Shown here: piece by piece, positions 42,236 to 54,976 of the stretch
Layout: each line of letters opens with the position of its first letter
How positions within the stretch are numbered: the stretch's first letter is position 1
NCBI GenBank assembly: GCA_025024175.1
Contig: QCXZ01000045.1
Location: 4,962,649 to 5,026,648, forward strand
Length of the DNA stretch: 64,000 nucleotides
Direction of reading: 5' to 3'
Source of the DNA: Rhyzopertha dominica
Lineage: Eukaryota > Arthropoda > Insecta > Coleoptera > Bostrichidae
Translations under genes and position numbers: made by a program
The notes under the pieces: model-generated
Databases searched by the model: none
Told to the model about the DNA's origin: nothing
What the model saw: only the letters and a program-made list of their open reading frames with translations

Positions 42236-43262
42236 ATGGAACAAAATGCGTTTAGCATATAAACAAACCTTTGGGACTTCTATGGGTAATTTTCTTTATC
42301 AGCTTTTATGGCTAATCTCCTAAATAGGTTGGAAAATAGCGTCAAAAATTCAGGTGTCTTCCCGAAGGTTTGGTACCGTTATGTTGACGATATACTAGCG
42401 ATAGTTAGTAATGATTTTGATTTAGATAACTTCTTAGAAGTTTTAAATAAACAGTATCCCTCTATTAGCTTTACAATGGAAAAAGACAATGAAAGAAGTA
42501 TACCGTTCTTGGATTTAAAGTTATCTAGAGTTAATGAAAGGTTGGAATTCGTTATTTATCGCAAAAGTACAAGACATCAAACAGTCACTATAGATATGGT
42601 GGAGTTTAACAGCTATTTCATAGGCTTTTTAATGTACTTCTCTCACAAGAAAATTTTGAAATACAACTTCAAAAAATATTTTACATCGGGCAGGTGAATG
42701 GCTACAGTAAAAATTTCGTCAATAAGATTTATAATCGATTTAAAAAGAAAACAAACACATCCACTTTAACACCTTACGTTGTAAAAAACACACTTGAAAT
42801 ATGTAAAACTAACTTATCATCCTGCATGAGAACACAAGCGCTCGAATTTGTTTCAGAAATTTAATATACGACCTGTTTTTTTCCAACAAACACACCATAA
42901 AAAATAAATTAAACAACCAAGGTAAATACGGGAATGACAAAACCAAATCGGGAATTTATGGAATAAGTTGCGAGGTTTGTAATAAGTTATATGTAGGTCA
43001 AACGCGTAGGAGCCTGGATAAACGATTATATAAAGATAAATTACACACATGAAATCTTGATACCGAAATATCAGCTGCAGCTGTTTCGATACTGGAAATT
43101 TTTTTTAATGATATAAAACTTTTCAAGAGTAGTGATAGCTACAATCTAGATATATTGTAAGCCATTTATATGAAGAAATATGGAAGTAGGCTGTTAAATA
43201 ACGATCTCACCCCGATAAGTAGTTTTAAATTAGTTGAGCTAATGACAGAAATTTCGTGCTGA
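42236..43262 (+). pseudogene. Second Penelope-like family, RT to GIY-YIG fragment
   Basis: A reverse transcriptase fragment with WYRYVDDILAI (active-site YVDD), ISFTMEKDNERSIPFLDLKL and YRKSTRHQTVT lies at 42305-42700. After frame breaks a GIY-YIG segment follows at about 42945-43045 (SGIYGISCEVCNKLYVGQTR). Sequence and codon choice differ from the Penelope copy at 753-2256, so this is another family. The ORF is interrupted several times and the N-terminus is missing. Confidence 0.75.
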
Positions 43263-44646
43263 CCTGTTGGTTTTTAATGCGTAAACTATTTTGTGTATTT
43301 TATGATATTTGTTGATAGGAAGAACCTCGTTTTCAAAATTTAAACAATAAATGGTTTGAGGAACGAAGGAAATTACTGACCGCATCAAATTTTGCAAAAG
43401 TTTGCAAAAGACGAAAAAAAGAAACTCGGATGTCTTTAAATAGCCAATTTGTGCGTTATTCTTTTTCTATTAAGCTTAAAACGTAAAAACCTTAATTAAA
43501 AACGATCTTGTATTTGACGGAAACAACACTGTTGTGTACACGTTATGCATATCACATCCAAACGCAGAAAAGATCTAAAATCGGTCATGATATACACTAT
43601 TTATACTAGTTTTTTCAAATAAAGTTGAAAGGACTACTATAGGTGTTTCTATTTAAAAATGACACATGCGAAAAGGACGCTACTTATTGCATTTATGAGA
43701 GATATAACACATGTTTTCCTACTTACAGTTATTTCAATCTAAATTGTTGATCAGTGCAAGAACTCTGTTCCGTGCTTATTCTCTATGCATGAAACCATAC
43801 ACTTAAGGATTAAGTACATAAGATAAAGTATAGGTAGCATTATGTATTATAGGTTTTAAATAACATACAAAAATAATACAAAACATTAAAACAAAGTTTC
43901 TAAAATGAATTAATTTCGAGCCTTTGCAAAAGGGGTCGTAGCACAAAACTGCTCAACAAGCTAAAAAATATTATCAATAATATGGCCTTGAGCGTCCTGT
44001 CCAGGATGTATAACCTAAAAGTTTAAGAAACGATGTTAATAAATCTCTTTTATTACAGTGATGCTAGTTGTATAGGTTCAAAATAGTAATAATAAAGTCA
44101 GAATTAATGTCAGCGATCACGTCTTTAATTTTCTAATAATTTAATAGAAACTTTTTTATTTTTTAAACTATAGCCGTTCTCAGCTACCGTCAATATATCA
44201 TTTATTTATCTTTCTTCAGAAAAACTCTGTTATCTATATAGTCTTAAGAGTTAATTATATTTAGGCTGTTTTAATAAAGTTACGCTTAATACCTAGAATA
44301 ACAATGAAATTGATTTGTGATGGTATCTACGTATGTATATTATAAAAAAATTGAAACGAGTACAAAAAATCGTGCTTTATATTAAAATATGTAACTGTGC
44401 AGCAGATGGTTTTAAACTGATATTTTGGGAGCTTAATACCTTGCAACACAAAATGATGCCTTCGTTATACATAATGTAATCACGAAACATTCTGATTTGC
44501 GATTTATAACAAAAATTTGTTGGGTTGTGTAAAATGGCACCTTTTCATCTAATAAAATTTCAGTAAATAATAGTTTGACGATAGAGGAACAAGGCTAGTT
44601 AATAAAAAGATTTATAAGGAAGACCTTGCTCTGAATACATACTAAC
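43263..44646. other. Region downstream of the last visible FAR gene B exon
   Basis: AT-rich. If gene B ends with a membrane-tail exon like gene A, it should lie here, but I could not find it. No repeat family was identified. Confidence 0.4.
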
Positions 44647-44904
44647 CTTCTGTACTTCTTCAGAGCACTAGGTACTGTAGTTAGTTCTTCTTTAAAAATG
44701 TACTTCCTGATGCCAAGGGCATAATTTTTTATGTAAGTATCCCAGTTTACCCTAGTGATGTTGAATGGGAAAAGCAGCTTATCATCTTCTGATTGTTTCG
44801 CCCACAAATTTTTCATGCGCTCGTTGTCAAAGTCCCATTCTTTTGTTGAGAAAAATGCAAGCACGTATACGAACTTGTTAACTTTCTTATATATTTTTAA
44901 AAAT
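44647..44904 (-). CDS. FAR gene B exon, C-terminal domain
   Basis: A 258-nt exon from acceptor ACATTCTAG to donor GTTAGT. It encodes FLKIYKKVNKFVYVLAFFST, KEWDFDNERMKNLWAKQSED and FPFNITRVNWDTYIKNYALG, the FAR_C domain. In gene A the same sequence continues uninterrupted into the membrane tail. In gene B the match ends exactly at a good splice donor after ALKKYRR; otherwise the frame would read on to a stop about 50 bases later (44595) and lack the tail. Confidence 0.8.
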
Positions 44905-44963
44905 CTAGAATGTAAGAAGTACTCTTAAACAAAATAAGAATTTAGAGGAGAGGCTTTACTTAC

Positions 44964-45203
44964 TGCGGCTTCTTTCCCACTATTATCAATGCTGTATCAA
45001 TAAGGAGAGCTGGTAATATATGAAAGATCAAGTTCGCTAGGAAGTAGCTCCACCTATCCTTGTACAAATGCAAGCTGTAGTACCACAATGATTTCTCCGA
45101 TGGTATGTTTACGGCATGCTTTAAGCCAAAATCCCTGGTTTCTTCATAACGAATTGGGTTCTCGGCGGATGATACATAGTTGTATATGGGGATCTCCTGA
45201 GGC
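44964..45203 (-). CDS. FAR gene B exon, start of C-terminal domain
   Basis: 240 nt, the same length as in gene A; acceptor TTTTTTTTAG, donor GTAAGT. It encodes PQEIPIYNYVSSAENPIRY, SEKSLWYYSLHLYKDRW and IFHILPALLIDTALIIVGKK. Open and in phase with both neighbours. Confidence 0.85.
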
Positions 45204-45667
45204 CTAAAAAAAACAATAATTGTACCTAAAAGAGGGTAAAAATGAAGTAACTGGCTGCTTAAAAAATTAAACTTGGCACTGTAGTTCGCATTAGGGAGGG
45301 ATAAAATCCAGTCAACCGATTCTATTTTATATTTATATTTTAAACCACTTCTTCAAAATATTTAATACTATTGAAATTAAATATTGCGTAAATATTACGT
45401 AAGCAAAATAGCTACTTTTTTTACTAATAACTTCGTTATTTCAGCTCACCAGACTGAGATACCTACTTAATAACAATCACAGGCAGTCCACTCAAATTAC
45501 GAAATGTTGCAAGTCCTGAAGGTGGTAATAAAGGCAAAATAGTGCATAGAGCAACTGTTAAACAAAATAAAAAACACGTGTTACTTTTTCTTGTCATAAT
45601 GCTTTAAGAAGGTTTCTTCCACTTAGCCATCATAGACGCTGCAGTAGGTCGCTACTAGCTCATGGCT
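45204..45667. other. Intron of FAR gene B
   Basis: No recognised feature. Confidence 0.4.
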
Positions 45668-46650
45668 TACGGTAACATAAAGAATACCCCCTAACAGTTT
45701 CAAGGTATCTGATCATAATTAAACAAAATATACACAAAAGTATGAACCACGACCATTATGCCCAGAAACCAACAATAATAATGGTAATATTGCCGGCCGT
45801 GAAAGCCTTCATAGTTAAATTTAATTATATTTTTGTTACAATTTTTGGCCGACCCGGATGAGCTGCCACTGTTTCTCAATTACAATTAAATTCATTGAGT
45901 AGTTGAGCTGTATAAACGCATGCGATTTATCCCATAGAAATTCTCCGATCAACCTATCATGGCCAATTCAAGCCCCACGAAACAAAGAATCACAAAACCC
46001 ACACAAACGAGACTACTAACCGTTGTTTCCGGAAAAATAAAAAGTACAAATTGAGACTACAAATATAATACAAATCTTATTTTAATAAAATAAATAGCAG
46101 ATTTGCGTCATTCGATTCTATGTAAAATGTTTAACGGTACCAACACATTTTATGTTTTACGGAAATTTTATGGCTTAATTCTAAAAGGTTTTTGAGATAT
46201 TTGTCAAGCTTCTTTGTTATATGGTATTTTTACTACCTTCGCGACAAATGAATAGCGCAAAATAATTAGTAAATAGGAAAACATAATCAAAAATCAATAT
46301 TGAATGTAATGTAGTGAACCATTAAAACGAAAATATAACAATTGCCCATGGAAAACCGAACAGGAACAAATATAATGAAAACAGCCTACAGTAGGCAATT
46401 ACAATAGCAGTACATCTACAAATAGAAGCAAGGACTGTATTAAATGTTCAAACACGTGCTCGTTTTGAATTATACACTTTTCATTTAGATCGTTAAAATG
46501 TGTAGCTCGTCAAAGTGCTTCAAGATCCAAAGTATTGAACATTACTCTGCTTATTTTGCTTACTTTTAGTTGCACAATATACAATATAGATTAAAACGTC
46601 ATTTTTTTGTTTAATGGCGTATGTATTATCGTTGCATTAAAAAATGAATC
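45668..46650. repeat. Dispersed repeat, copy 1, with a Penelope scrap
   Basis: It matches 54977-55827 over almost its whole length (for example CGGTAACATAAA at the start, CGGATGAGCTGCCACTGTTT and AGGCAATTACAATA inside). About 70 bases around 45768-45838, ending GGCCGTGAAAGCCTTCA, are absent from the other copy. They resemble the 3' end of a Penelope-like element. Confidence 0.65.
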
Positions 46651-47630
46651 TAAGGTTGCATTAGAATGCTATAGCATTCGCAAATTTTAACAATGGATGT
46701 ACCAACATCCATATGTTTTTTAAAGGTATAAACTTCTAGGTAACATAGCAGTTTCTTTTGACAAAAAAACTAATAATTACTTCATTATATTTTTTCAAAG
46801 GCGACCAATATTAGGCCTAATATACTGGAGCTATTATAAAAAACATTCGTAAAAAGCATCTACCCTACAAGAACGTTCTTTCTAAGGCGTATTTATGTCC
46901 TGCATTTCAAAATACGATCGAAAATAAAGTTACAAGACGATTTAAACGGAGGAGGGAGTTTTGAATACTTTTCTGAATGCAATTGTCTAACCATTATTTT
47001 ATAATTTTCTGGAAGATGCTCCCATTTAGACATTATAGATTCATGCACTAGGCCTGAGCAGCTAGCTCGTGACTCTATTTTGCATGTCGTCCGATGCGTC
47101 TGTGCACTAGTCGGCAGTCGCTCAGTATATCAATCGAATAACTACATTATAACAAACCGATCGTTCTTTNATTATCGCACATATTTTTGTTTTCTTCCAG
47201 ACAAGTAGAATTATTAATGATTAAGTTAAAGATACCCAGAGGGAAGGCTTTATAATTATAGCTGAAGGTACTTCTGCACCTAACGAATACAGTTTTGTGA
47301 ATAATGCTTAAGACCGTAAAAAGGCAATAAATAAATAAAATAAACTAGGAAGTAGAAATTCTAAATAATTCTTGTTATTGATTAATTCAATCTTTGCTCC
47401 TGCACAAATTATCTATGTATATCGTTTTAAATTTAATGAATAATAAGATACCGCCGAAAACGAGTATTTAAAATGCAAAGTCCTCAATAACACAAAGAAA
47501 AAATTCGAAGCAAAGAATACAATGTACGTATAATTCAAGCGGATATTCACCTTCATTTTATACTCCACGTATCACTTAAGTAATAAGTTTTCATTCATTA
47601 CAGTACGAATAAAATTAGCAAAGGAATTAC
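46651..47630. other. Intron of FAR gene B
   Basis: AT-rich, with no gene. Segments near 47010-47090 resemble 45605-45665 (ATTTAGACATTATAGA against ACTTAGCCATCATAGA), a weak repeat. Confidence 0.35.
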
Positions 47631-47823
47631 CTGCTGCGAGCTGTGTCATATGCTATGCTTATCATAGCGTTCACAACCAGATCTACGGGTACTATTTCAG
47701 CAGCGCACGAAGGATCGGTAAAGCAGGCCCTGAGTAAACCACAGCCTACCCCTGTCAGTATGCCTGTAAAACCGTTTACGTTGTCCACCCAGCCTGGTAT
47801 TGGTTCTTCGTTCGCTGCAGTCA
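47631..47823 (-). CDS. FAR gene B exon, substrate-side reductase segment
   Basis: 193 nt, exactly as in gene A; acceptor TTTGCAG, donor GTAATT. It encodes NEEPIPGWVDNVNGFTGILT, VGCGLLRACFTDPSC and VPVDLVVNAMISIAYDTARS. Open. Confidence 0.88.
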
Positions 47824-48499
47824 CTGCAAAGTTAATATCGTTTATGTAGCTTAAATTAAACTTTATAAACTTGTTTTTTGAACAAGTTGCTTAGTTTATA
47901 TAATAGTTCTGTTCAAATATTTTTGCTTTCTAGAAATTACATTACCTATTTAATTCGTTAAAATTGAATATAACTCATATTTACCCACCCCGGTTAACAC
48001 CAATAATAAAAAAGTCCATTTTATAATCAAATTCAAAATATACTTTTTAAAATACGACATAAAATACAGACATTCTGTCTTTTCATAAAATTATGTTATA
48101 AAACTATTTAGTACTATACTGATGCCAGAAATTGCAAAACTGNCGNGAAATGTCTTGAATTTATGTTAGGTAGGTATTATAAATATGCCAGAATAGTTAG
48201 TAGGACGTTGTCATCATTTTCTGTGGTGGCTGTGGATTTGGGTTCACAAATAGTACTTCCTTCGGTTATTGACAGTGACTTTCTAACTTTAACATTCTTA
48301 ATGCAGCCATTAACAGTGAAAATTTATTTATGACCAGTGCGACTAGTGACAATATCTACTGCGTCAGCAGTAAAATATTTGATCCTTTCTAGTTTGCCAG
48401 TGTTATTTATTTATAAATTAGTAAATAAGTAGCCCAAGTAGCAGATCAACAAATCTGAAAGCGTATATTAGATTGCGCACACAATGTATTAATCCTTGA

Positions 48500-48554
<55 letters not shown>

Positions 48555-49027
48555 TTGTTCATGATTCTGCGTCCGTACATTGTCTCGTTTACATTTGCTT
48601 CTGCGTCCACCACCCTTCAGCGTCCATATTCGGACGCAGAAAATACATCGCGTATTAGCTCTCTGGTAACAACAGTTAAAAATTTGCTCACATACTTGGC
48701 ATATCTATTAAGGTGCAGTGTTGTCATTCCTAATGTCAGCATTCGCGTAAACAACATAATATGAGTGCTATGAGACATGCATGTGGACGCAGAAGGGTGG
48801 CGATGTGTGCTCGTGTTTCAGCCAGTAGTTCGCCAGACTGTTCGTGGGGGCGCAATTATCGCAACGCGTATACTTTCTGCGTATACCTCGTTGATACAGA
48901 ATGTCGATGGTTCTGCGTCCTATCACTTGGCAATGCTGGGGAGCAGTAATATTTCCAGTGCTAGCAGATATTTTAATGTTTTATCTCGTCGCGAAGCCGC
49001 ACGGTTCGCTTTGGGTAACTGTGGTGC
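47824..49027. repeat. Intron with (TA)n and GGACGCAGAA cluster
   Basis: A (TA)n run lies at about 48500-48550. After it the decamer GGACGCAGAA occurs five times, on both strands, at 48565-48574, 48599-48608, 48632-48641, 48785-48794 and 48911-48920. The same decamer recurs beside another (TA)n run near 53.5-53.7 kb. No coding function recognised. Confidence 0.55.
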
Positions 49028-49035
49028 GTTTAAGG

Positions 49036-49886
49036 CAGTGATGGGCGCGTAAAATACGCTATGTAAATTACGCTATTATCAACGCGTAAACTATGTAATA
49101 TTCTACCTTAAAAGTAGAAAACAGCATTGTGTAGACAACAGAATTCTAGAAATATATAGTTTTTTTAGTGGTGTTCTGGTGTTCATCATCAGTACTACTC
49201 AAAACGCCTCAAATGCCAGTATTATTTTGTATTTTATAATATTTATTCTTAATTAAACAAAATACTACTTTGTTATAATTAAGTTTGACTAGATAAATGT
49301 TTAAATAACAATAACTTGTTTGGGAAACATCAATTATATCCAGAACACCTGAGTAAGCAGGATAAGTGTGCTGTCCAAGACACTTTGACGCACTTTGAAT
49401 TTTATTATCTTTATTCTCTATAAACTGAAATAAATGACCAATTTTATATGCCACCCTTGTTCTTTCACCAAACGCTTTTAATTGCAGGCCAGTTTGATTG
49501 TCCTAATATGTATGTATACTGAACTAGGTACAGTGATCTAAAGAAGCAAGTAACAGGTTATAGTTGATTACAGTAGATACCTTTCTCTGGAGAAAAATCA
49601 ACTTGTGCATGAAACATGCTGTTCTAATTTGATATCATGTGAAAATAGGCTACTTAAGAATGTACTTAATATAGTTGTGGAAGGAAAACATAATGCTTTG
49701 TCTTTTATGTTCCAAAGAAAACTATTATAAAAAAAACAGAGAAATTAGAAACAAAACGGTTTCCATTCAGGTTTATCGCGCACCTACTTAAATTTTCTAC
49801 TCAAAATCTACGCCAAAATGCTTTATCTACATTTTCTACGCGTGTAACGTAGAAAATTATAATTTACGCGTAAACGCTCATCACTG
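49036..49886. mobile_element. hAT MITE, intact copy, CAGTGATGGGCG ends
   Basis: 851 bp, with ends CAGTGATGGGCG and CGCTCATCACTG and the 8-bp duplication GTTTAAGG (49028-49035 and 49887-49894). It is the same family as 27301-36538, in reverse orientation (shared AAGTAGTATTTTGTTTA region), and it lacks the LTR insertion. It therefore serves as an empty-site reference for the other copy. Confidence 0.85.
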
Positions 49887-49894
49887 GTTTAAGG

Positions 49895-50480
49895 GTATTA
49901 CCTATACTGTTTACATGTAAAACTTCTAGTTGTTCAGCTACGTCATTTTGGATCCGACTGCCTTCATTTTTTAATATGTCGTACTATAAATAATCCCCTA
50001 CAACGCATCGAGGCCGAAATTTTACTTTGTCTCTGTAAAGCTGGAAAAAGCCCTTTACGCAGTATGGAATTTGTATCTAAAAAAACTAGGAGCTAGCTAC
50101 AGAGTTAAGTTTCAAAAATTTTAATGTGTTTACCTTCTGCAGGTATCCACCACTAATTGCACCNGATTACCTATCATGAATTATGTTTTCCCTACATATA
50201 CCAGGATATAAATGGAAAATTCCCTCATTGGTTGAAGATTAGCATTTTATTGCATCATACTGCATTTTTGGCGATGTTTCACGAAGTATTGCTAGATACT
50301 AGGCTAAACTCAAGTATAAAATATAATACTGAAAATTTAGGTATCCATAATAATTATAAATATAACCTACTTCAGATGTAAACGAAAGTAAATTATTTAC
50401 CATTATATATATTCAACTACTTCCAGAAGAAATAATTAAAATTAACGAGAATCTACTGGAGGATCTGAAAATGAGATAAA
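49895..50480. other. Intron of FAR gene B
   Basis: No recognised feature. Confidence 0.4.
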
Positions 50481-51817
50481 TTACTTCCACATCTAACAGA
50501 AAAAAATTTAAAAAATTTTTATTTGCTCATTCGCTTTAAAATGCTCGAAAACGTAAAAGCAAAAAAATTTCTTGTCTGTGTGTCTGTGTCTGTGGTTTTG
50601 TTTGTTGACACGATAACTTTCGAAAGACTAAATATATGAACTTGAAATTATAAGTATGGTATCGGGAAGGGGGCAAAATTGGGAGGTAACTACCCTTTTT
50701 CCAATTTTTTTTTCGTTTTAGTATGTGATTAGTAGTATAACTGCGAGTATTATTTGCCCTTATAAATTTTCGGTGGAGCAAATTGTTTAGAAGATGTTAG
50801 CAAATAAGCGTCACTTAGAGAAAACAGTTTTTCCTAAATATCTCCGAATATAATTAATATATTCAATATATGAAAATCGGTTTAATAGAAGGTGATTCGG
50901 GAGGTGCTGACTTAACTTAACTTAACTTAACTACAGACTTTAAGTGTGCGCTTTTGTAATTTCTGTTTTTGCGAACTAAAATGGTCTGATTAAAAGGAAT
51001 CGTAGAGATATAAACCTGAGCGTTTACTGCAAGAATAAGTGTCTTAAATTATTTACTAGAAAAAACTAATTTTGTATTGCTGGGGAGAATAATGTTCCTT
51101 TAATTTTTGAGTATTCTTTTACTGGTCAGTCTCTTTATGTAGTTTTTCGTAGTGTGTATATAATTCGTGGATTCATATTTTTAAACAGTTAATTTCCGGT
51201 TCATTAATAATGTGTTCCATGTGTTTAACCAATGCTATAATTTTGTTTGGTGCTGTTGTATTTCAAGTATTAATTTAAAGTATTGATTCAAATTAGACAT
51301 ACTGACATTATTTTTCTATAAATCTGAATATATGAAAAAACCACTGCAAATTGAGTCAATACTTCCACATACAATTGTCAAAATTTTTTTGGAACAACAA
51401 ACGGTTCTCGTAATATCAATAATCCATAAATTTATAAATTCATCGTTTTCTTTTGTAACTCGAAAATTTTTAACAATAAAAAAATTGCAAGAGTACTTTT
51501 TAATCATAAATTTGATTTTCTATATAATAGAAATAATTTACAAAAATCGTGTGGACAGGGTCCATATTTCAATTCATTGGAAATATTTCAAAAATGTCAA
51601 TTTTTAAAAAATACTTTTCCGAAAAATTTTATTTTAAATAGGACACTGGGTAGTTATGATTTATATGTATACTAAATTGCAAATTTATATGTTAAATCTT
51701 TCGAAAGTTATGGCGTCCACACACAGACTGACAGACTGCCAGACACACAGAAAAGAAATTTTTTGCTCAATTTTTTTTCGCGATAGAGTACTTCCCATCC
51801 GTTGGATGTGAAAGTAA
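50481..51817. mobile_element. Long-TIR element, TTACTTCCACATC family
   Basis: 1.34 kb. The first 170 bases and the reverse complement of the last 170 match: start TTACTTCCACATC, then TTTGCTCATTCGC against TTGAGCAAAAAA, then CGATAACTTTCGAAAGA against CATAACTTTCGAAAGA. No transposase. A (CTTAA)n run of about four units lies at 50913-50931. Partial copies are at 8370-8663 and about 23075-23300. Confidence 0.65.
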
Positions 51818-54800
51818 AATTAAATCAATTTAAAGCCAAGATGAAGCAGAAGCTTCAAACGCCATTAGTGTTCTCCAGGNTTGAAGTCTATCTTATGGTT
51901 TCCACTTTTCAATTTCACGCTGTATGGCAATTGTAATGTTTTATACTAATATTTTATTTTTGGCTATTTTTAGAACAGCCTTTCGTCATTCAAGATATTT
52001 TACTGCTTTATAAAGGAACATAAAGTATCCGCAGGTTTAAGTGGCATTATTACTCCCTAGGACAATTTTTTTGTGGTGTTATATGGATAGATTAGTTGTG
52101 TAAAATTGATTGATTGATCACATTTAAAACATTTACTTGCCTACTTCTTCATGTAATAAGGGTATAAAGCTGTTTCTAGTTTTCAAATTATTTTCAAATA
52201 ATTTTGAAAATATTTTATCGCCACTGTGTAGGGTTACCTTCTGATACTTGCCATATAGGAATTTATGCATTCTGAACATAGTGCTATTGTTGGAGTGATT
52301 TGTTTGGATGGCTCGATGGTTACTCTATTGCATGCTATTTCAAAAGTTGTTTAAATTCTCTGAATAAAATGTTAATTAAAATTTGTTTTACATTAAGATT
52401 ATTTACCATAAACTGTACTATATAATTACATTTCAATAAATAATCCAAGGATGCTGAAAACCGATTTGTATTAGTTTTTGTCAGTTTAGAATTTTATTTC
52501 CTTCTTTAGTAAGCCACAGCTGACACATTTCAGCTGTTAATTTTAATATAGCATATACCTGTAAACCGTAAAATCTTCGAAAGTATATTATTAGTGACTT
52601 TTATTTGTAAAATAATTATTAACTATTAATTATCCCCTATCACCATAAACAGAAAGAACCTTGGCTACTACGTTCTGCAAGAGCAAAAAATGGTTTGTAT
52701 TCCAAAAGAAATAATCAATGACATCAAAGCTTGTTATTTGTATCTTAAATGGAGGCTAGAAAAATAATACTGATGTGTTCGGGAGTATTTTTCATAAACG
52801 GCGATTTACAAATTATTATAACTTGAGAATTTCCTACCGCACAGTAAATAAGTTACAACCTTTAATAGCAGAGATTGGCGAAGCACATAACATTTTTTGC
52901 AATAAAGAAAGTTCTTTTTTACAGCTAATACATTTACAAAAACATAACAGAACATTTATACTATGCATCAATCTAAGATGCTGAATATATACATACAACG
53001 GATATAACCAGCTTACATTTGTATATATAATTATCTGCTATTTAGCTATAACTAGTATTTGCCTTGATGAGCTTTAGTACATACATAATTTTTAATCCTT
53101 TTTGTAGCTATTTTTCTTTTATAAGATTGTTATGCTGTGATTTAAAACATTTCCATTTTAGTGTTTTTCCCAGTCAGATCGTCTACATTTTTCCGTGATA
53201 CAGCTTTTTACATAGTAGAAATTTCTGATACGCTGCAACATAATTTGAACCTCATACGCAATTATTGTATTTTAATATCAGTTTTTGGTTTCTTAATTTG
53301 GAGCTAATAAGCTATTGATTAGTTGCAACTAGAAATTTGGGTATATTTTACTATTCTCGTAATATCGCAATTTACATTTTACAGCCCCCAAAATGATTGC
53401 AAGACTTTCTTTTTAGTTACCTGCTTTAAAATGAACTCTTTCAAACCGAAAAAATGGCAGCGCTGTATGACGCACAAACATCGGTAACATGGTACGTATA
53501 TGCCGGACGCCAAAAACTAGGTAATGGTTCGGACGCAGAAAGATAGCACAATGTATTCCGCCCTGTAAATTGATTAATATTCAATATACATCGCATGTCC
53601 TGCCATCTGCCTGTTAGAAATTGAATGACTGATCTAAGACGCTTGCAGTTTTCGTTTATACTCGTCGGACGCAGAATCACTAGGTTCATGAAAAGACGCA
53701 GAAAGAATAGCATGATGTATATATATATATATACGTGTATATACGTATGAGGGTCTGATTATAATGGAATGCCCTAACCCGACTAAAGTTGCAAGTGATC
53801 TAACAAAGGTACGGTATACATGCAATTAAAAAATCATAAAAAATAGTAATGGGCGAAAAAAGTGAATGTAAGAATACAAAATTAAGTGAAAGTTTAGGTA
53901 CAGAAATAAAGAACGTCATATACAACATGTATAAAGAATATCTGCGACTGCGACATTAAATGATTCAGGATACGATATTGAATGTTGTCACTGTATTTTC
54001 CTATAGCTTACTTTCAGTTTTAATATGCTTGACAAAAGAATGGCCATTATGGAATCACCATCTTTAAGAATAAAAAAAGTGAGAGGCGAATACATTAGGC
54101 ATATAAAAAGTATCGTGATGAATGGCGTAAAAAAGCTGATGATACAATTAATTGCTATTTAAATACACCTCCTACACGCAGCAAAATAATTATCATTCTG
54201 CATGCAGATGGAAGTAATCAAAAAGCCCGTAACGCACTTCTTTTGTCAGCAAGAAACAAAATATAGTATATGTAGTGAAGTAGTCAATGCAAAAGGAACA
54301 GAATAAACCGGAATGCTATTCCATGAACATAAATGGTAATTGAAAATATTTTTGTGCCGATGGAAAAATTTCTTATAAAATAAAATAAAACTTAATTTGT
54401 GGTTAAAAACGGCCGTTGGTTGGTTTGTAACCTGACTAACTTCACTCAAAAGCGTCAATTCTACCACAATCCAACCTGTTCTAATAGTCCGTATTTTTTC
54501 TTACCAGTGCTGCTGTAATGGATTTTGAATTTTTTTTTAAAGTACTTAGTCCAAACTGGCGACTTGTTACTTAGATTAATTTTTATATCGCCGTAAGTAA
54601 AAAAGATAGCCCAATTGGCTACAAGTAACCCAGTTTGGCAACTCTGTAATTGACATCGTTATTCTTGTTACTTGTGCACATTATCCGCGTATTGGCGGTT
54701 ACTTATTTTATTTTCTTGTGCTTGACTTCAAATTCACTAAAGTTATATACACAACAAACACACGTGTATAATTAATTCTCTAAAATATTTATATCTGCTT

Positions 54801-54976
54801 AAAATTGTTTATTTATTAGGTTGGTTCTTACAATAATCCTGGAAAAATTAAAAACTTAGAAAATCCGGATAGTTTTTTCATGGTTTCATTATAGAAATAT
54901 AGATGTAATAGTTGCTACATGTAGGTACATTAAAAATTAATCCATGATAATAATGATATTAACTAATTATTAAAAT
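51818..54976. other. Intron of FAR gene B
   Basis: Mostly featureless AT-rich DNA. Two GGACGCAGAA decamers (53531-53540, 53667-53676) and one variant (53694-53703) precede a short (TA)n run near 53717-53735. A short inverted pair resembling hAT ends (CCAAACTGGCGAC at 54552 and GTTTGGCAACTCTG near 54636) may mark a small MITE. Confidence 0.4.

Noticed and set aside
50913..50931. (CTTAA)n run considered as telomere-like repeat
   Set aside because: Only about four units, and the motif is not the insect TTAGG.
54070..54240. Lysine-rich stretch that looked like a transposase DNA-binding segment
   Set aside because: Frame broken by stops and no diagnostic residues.
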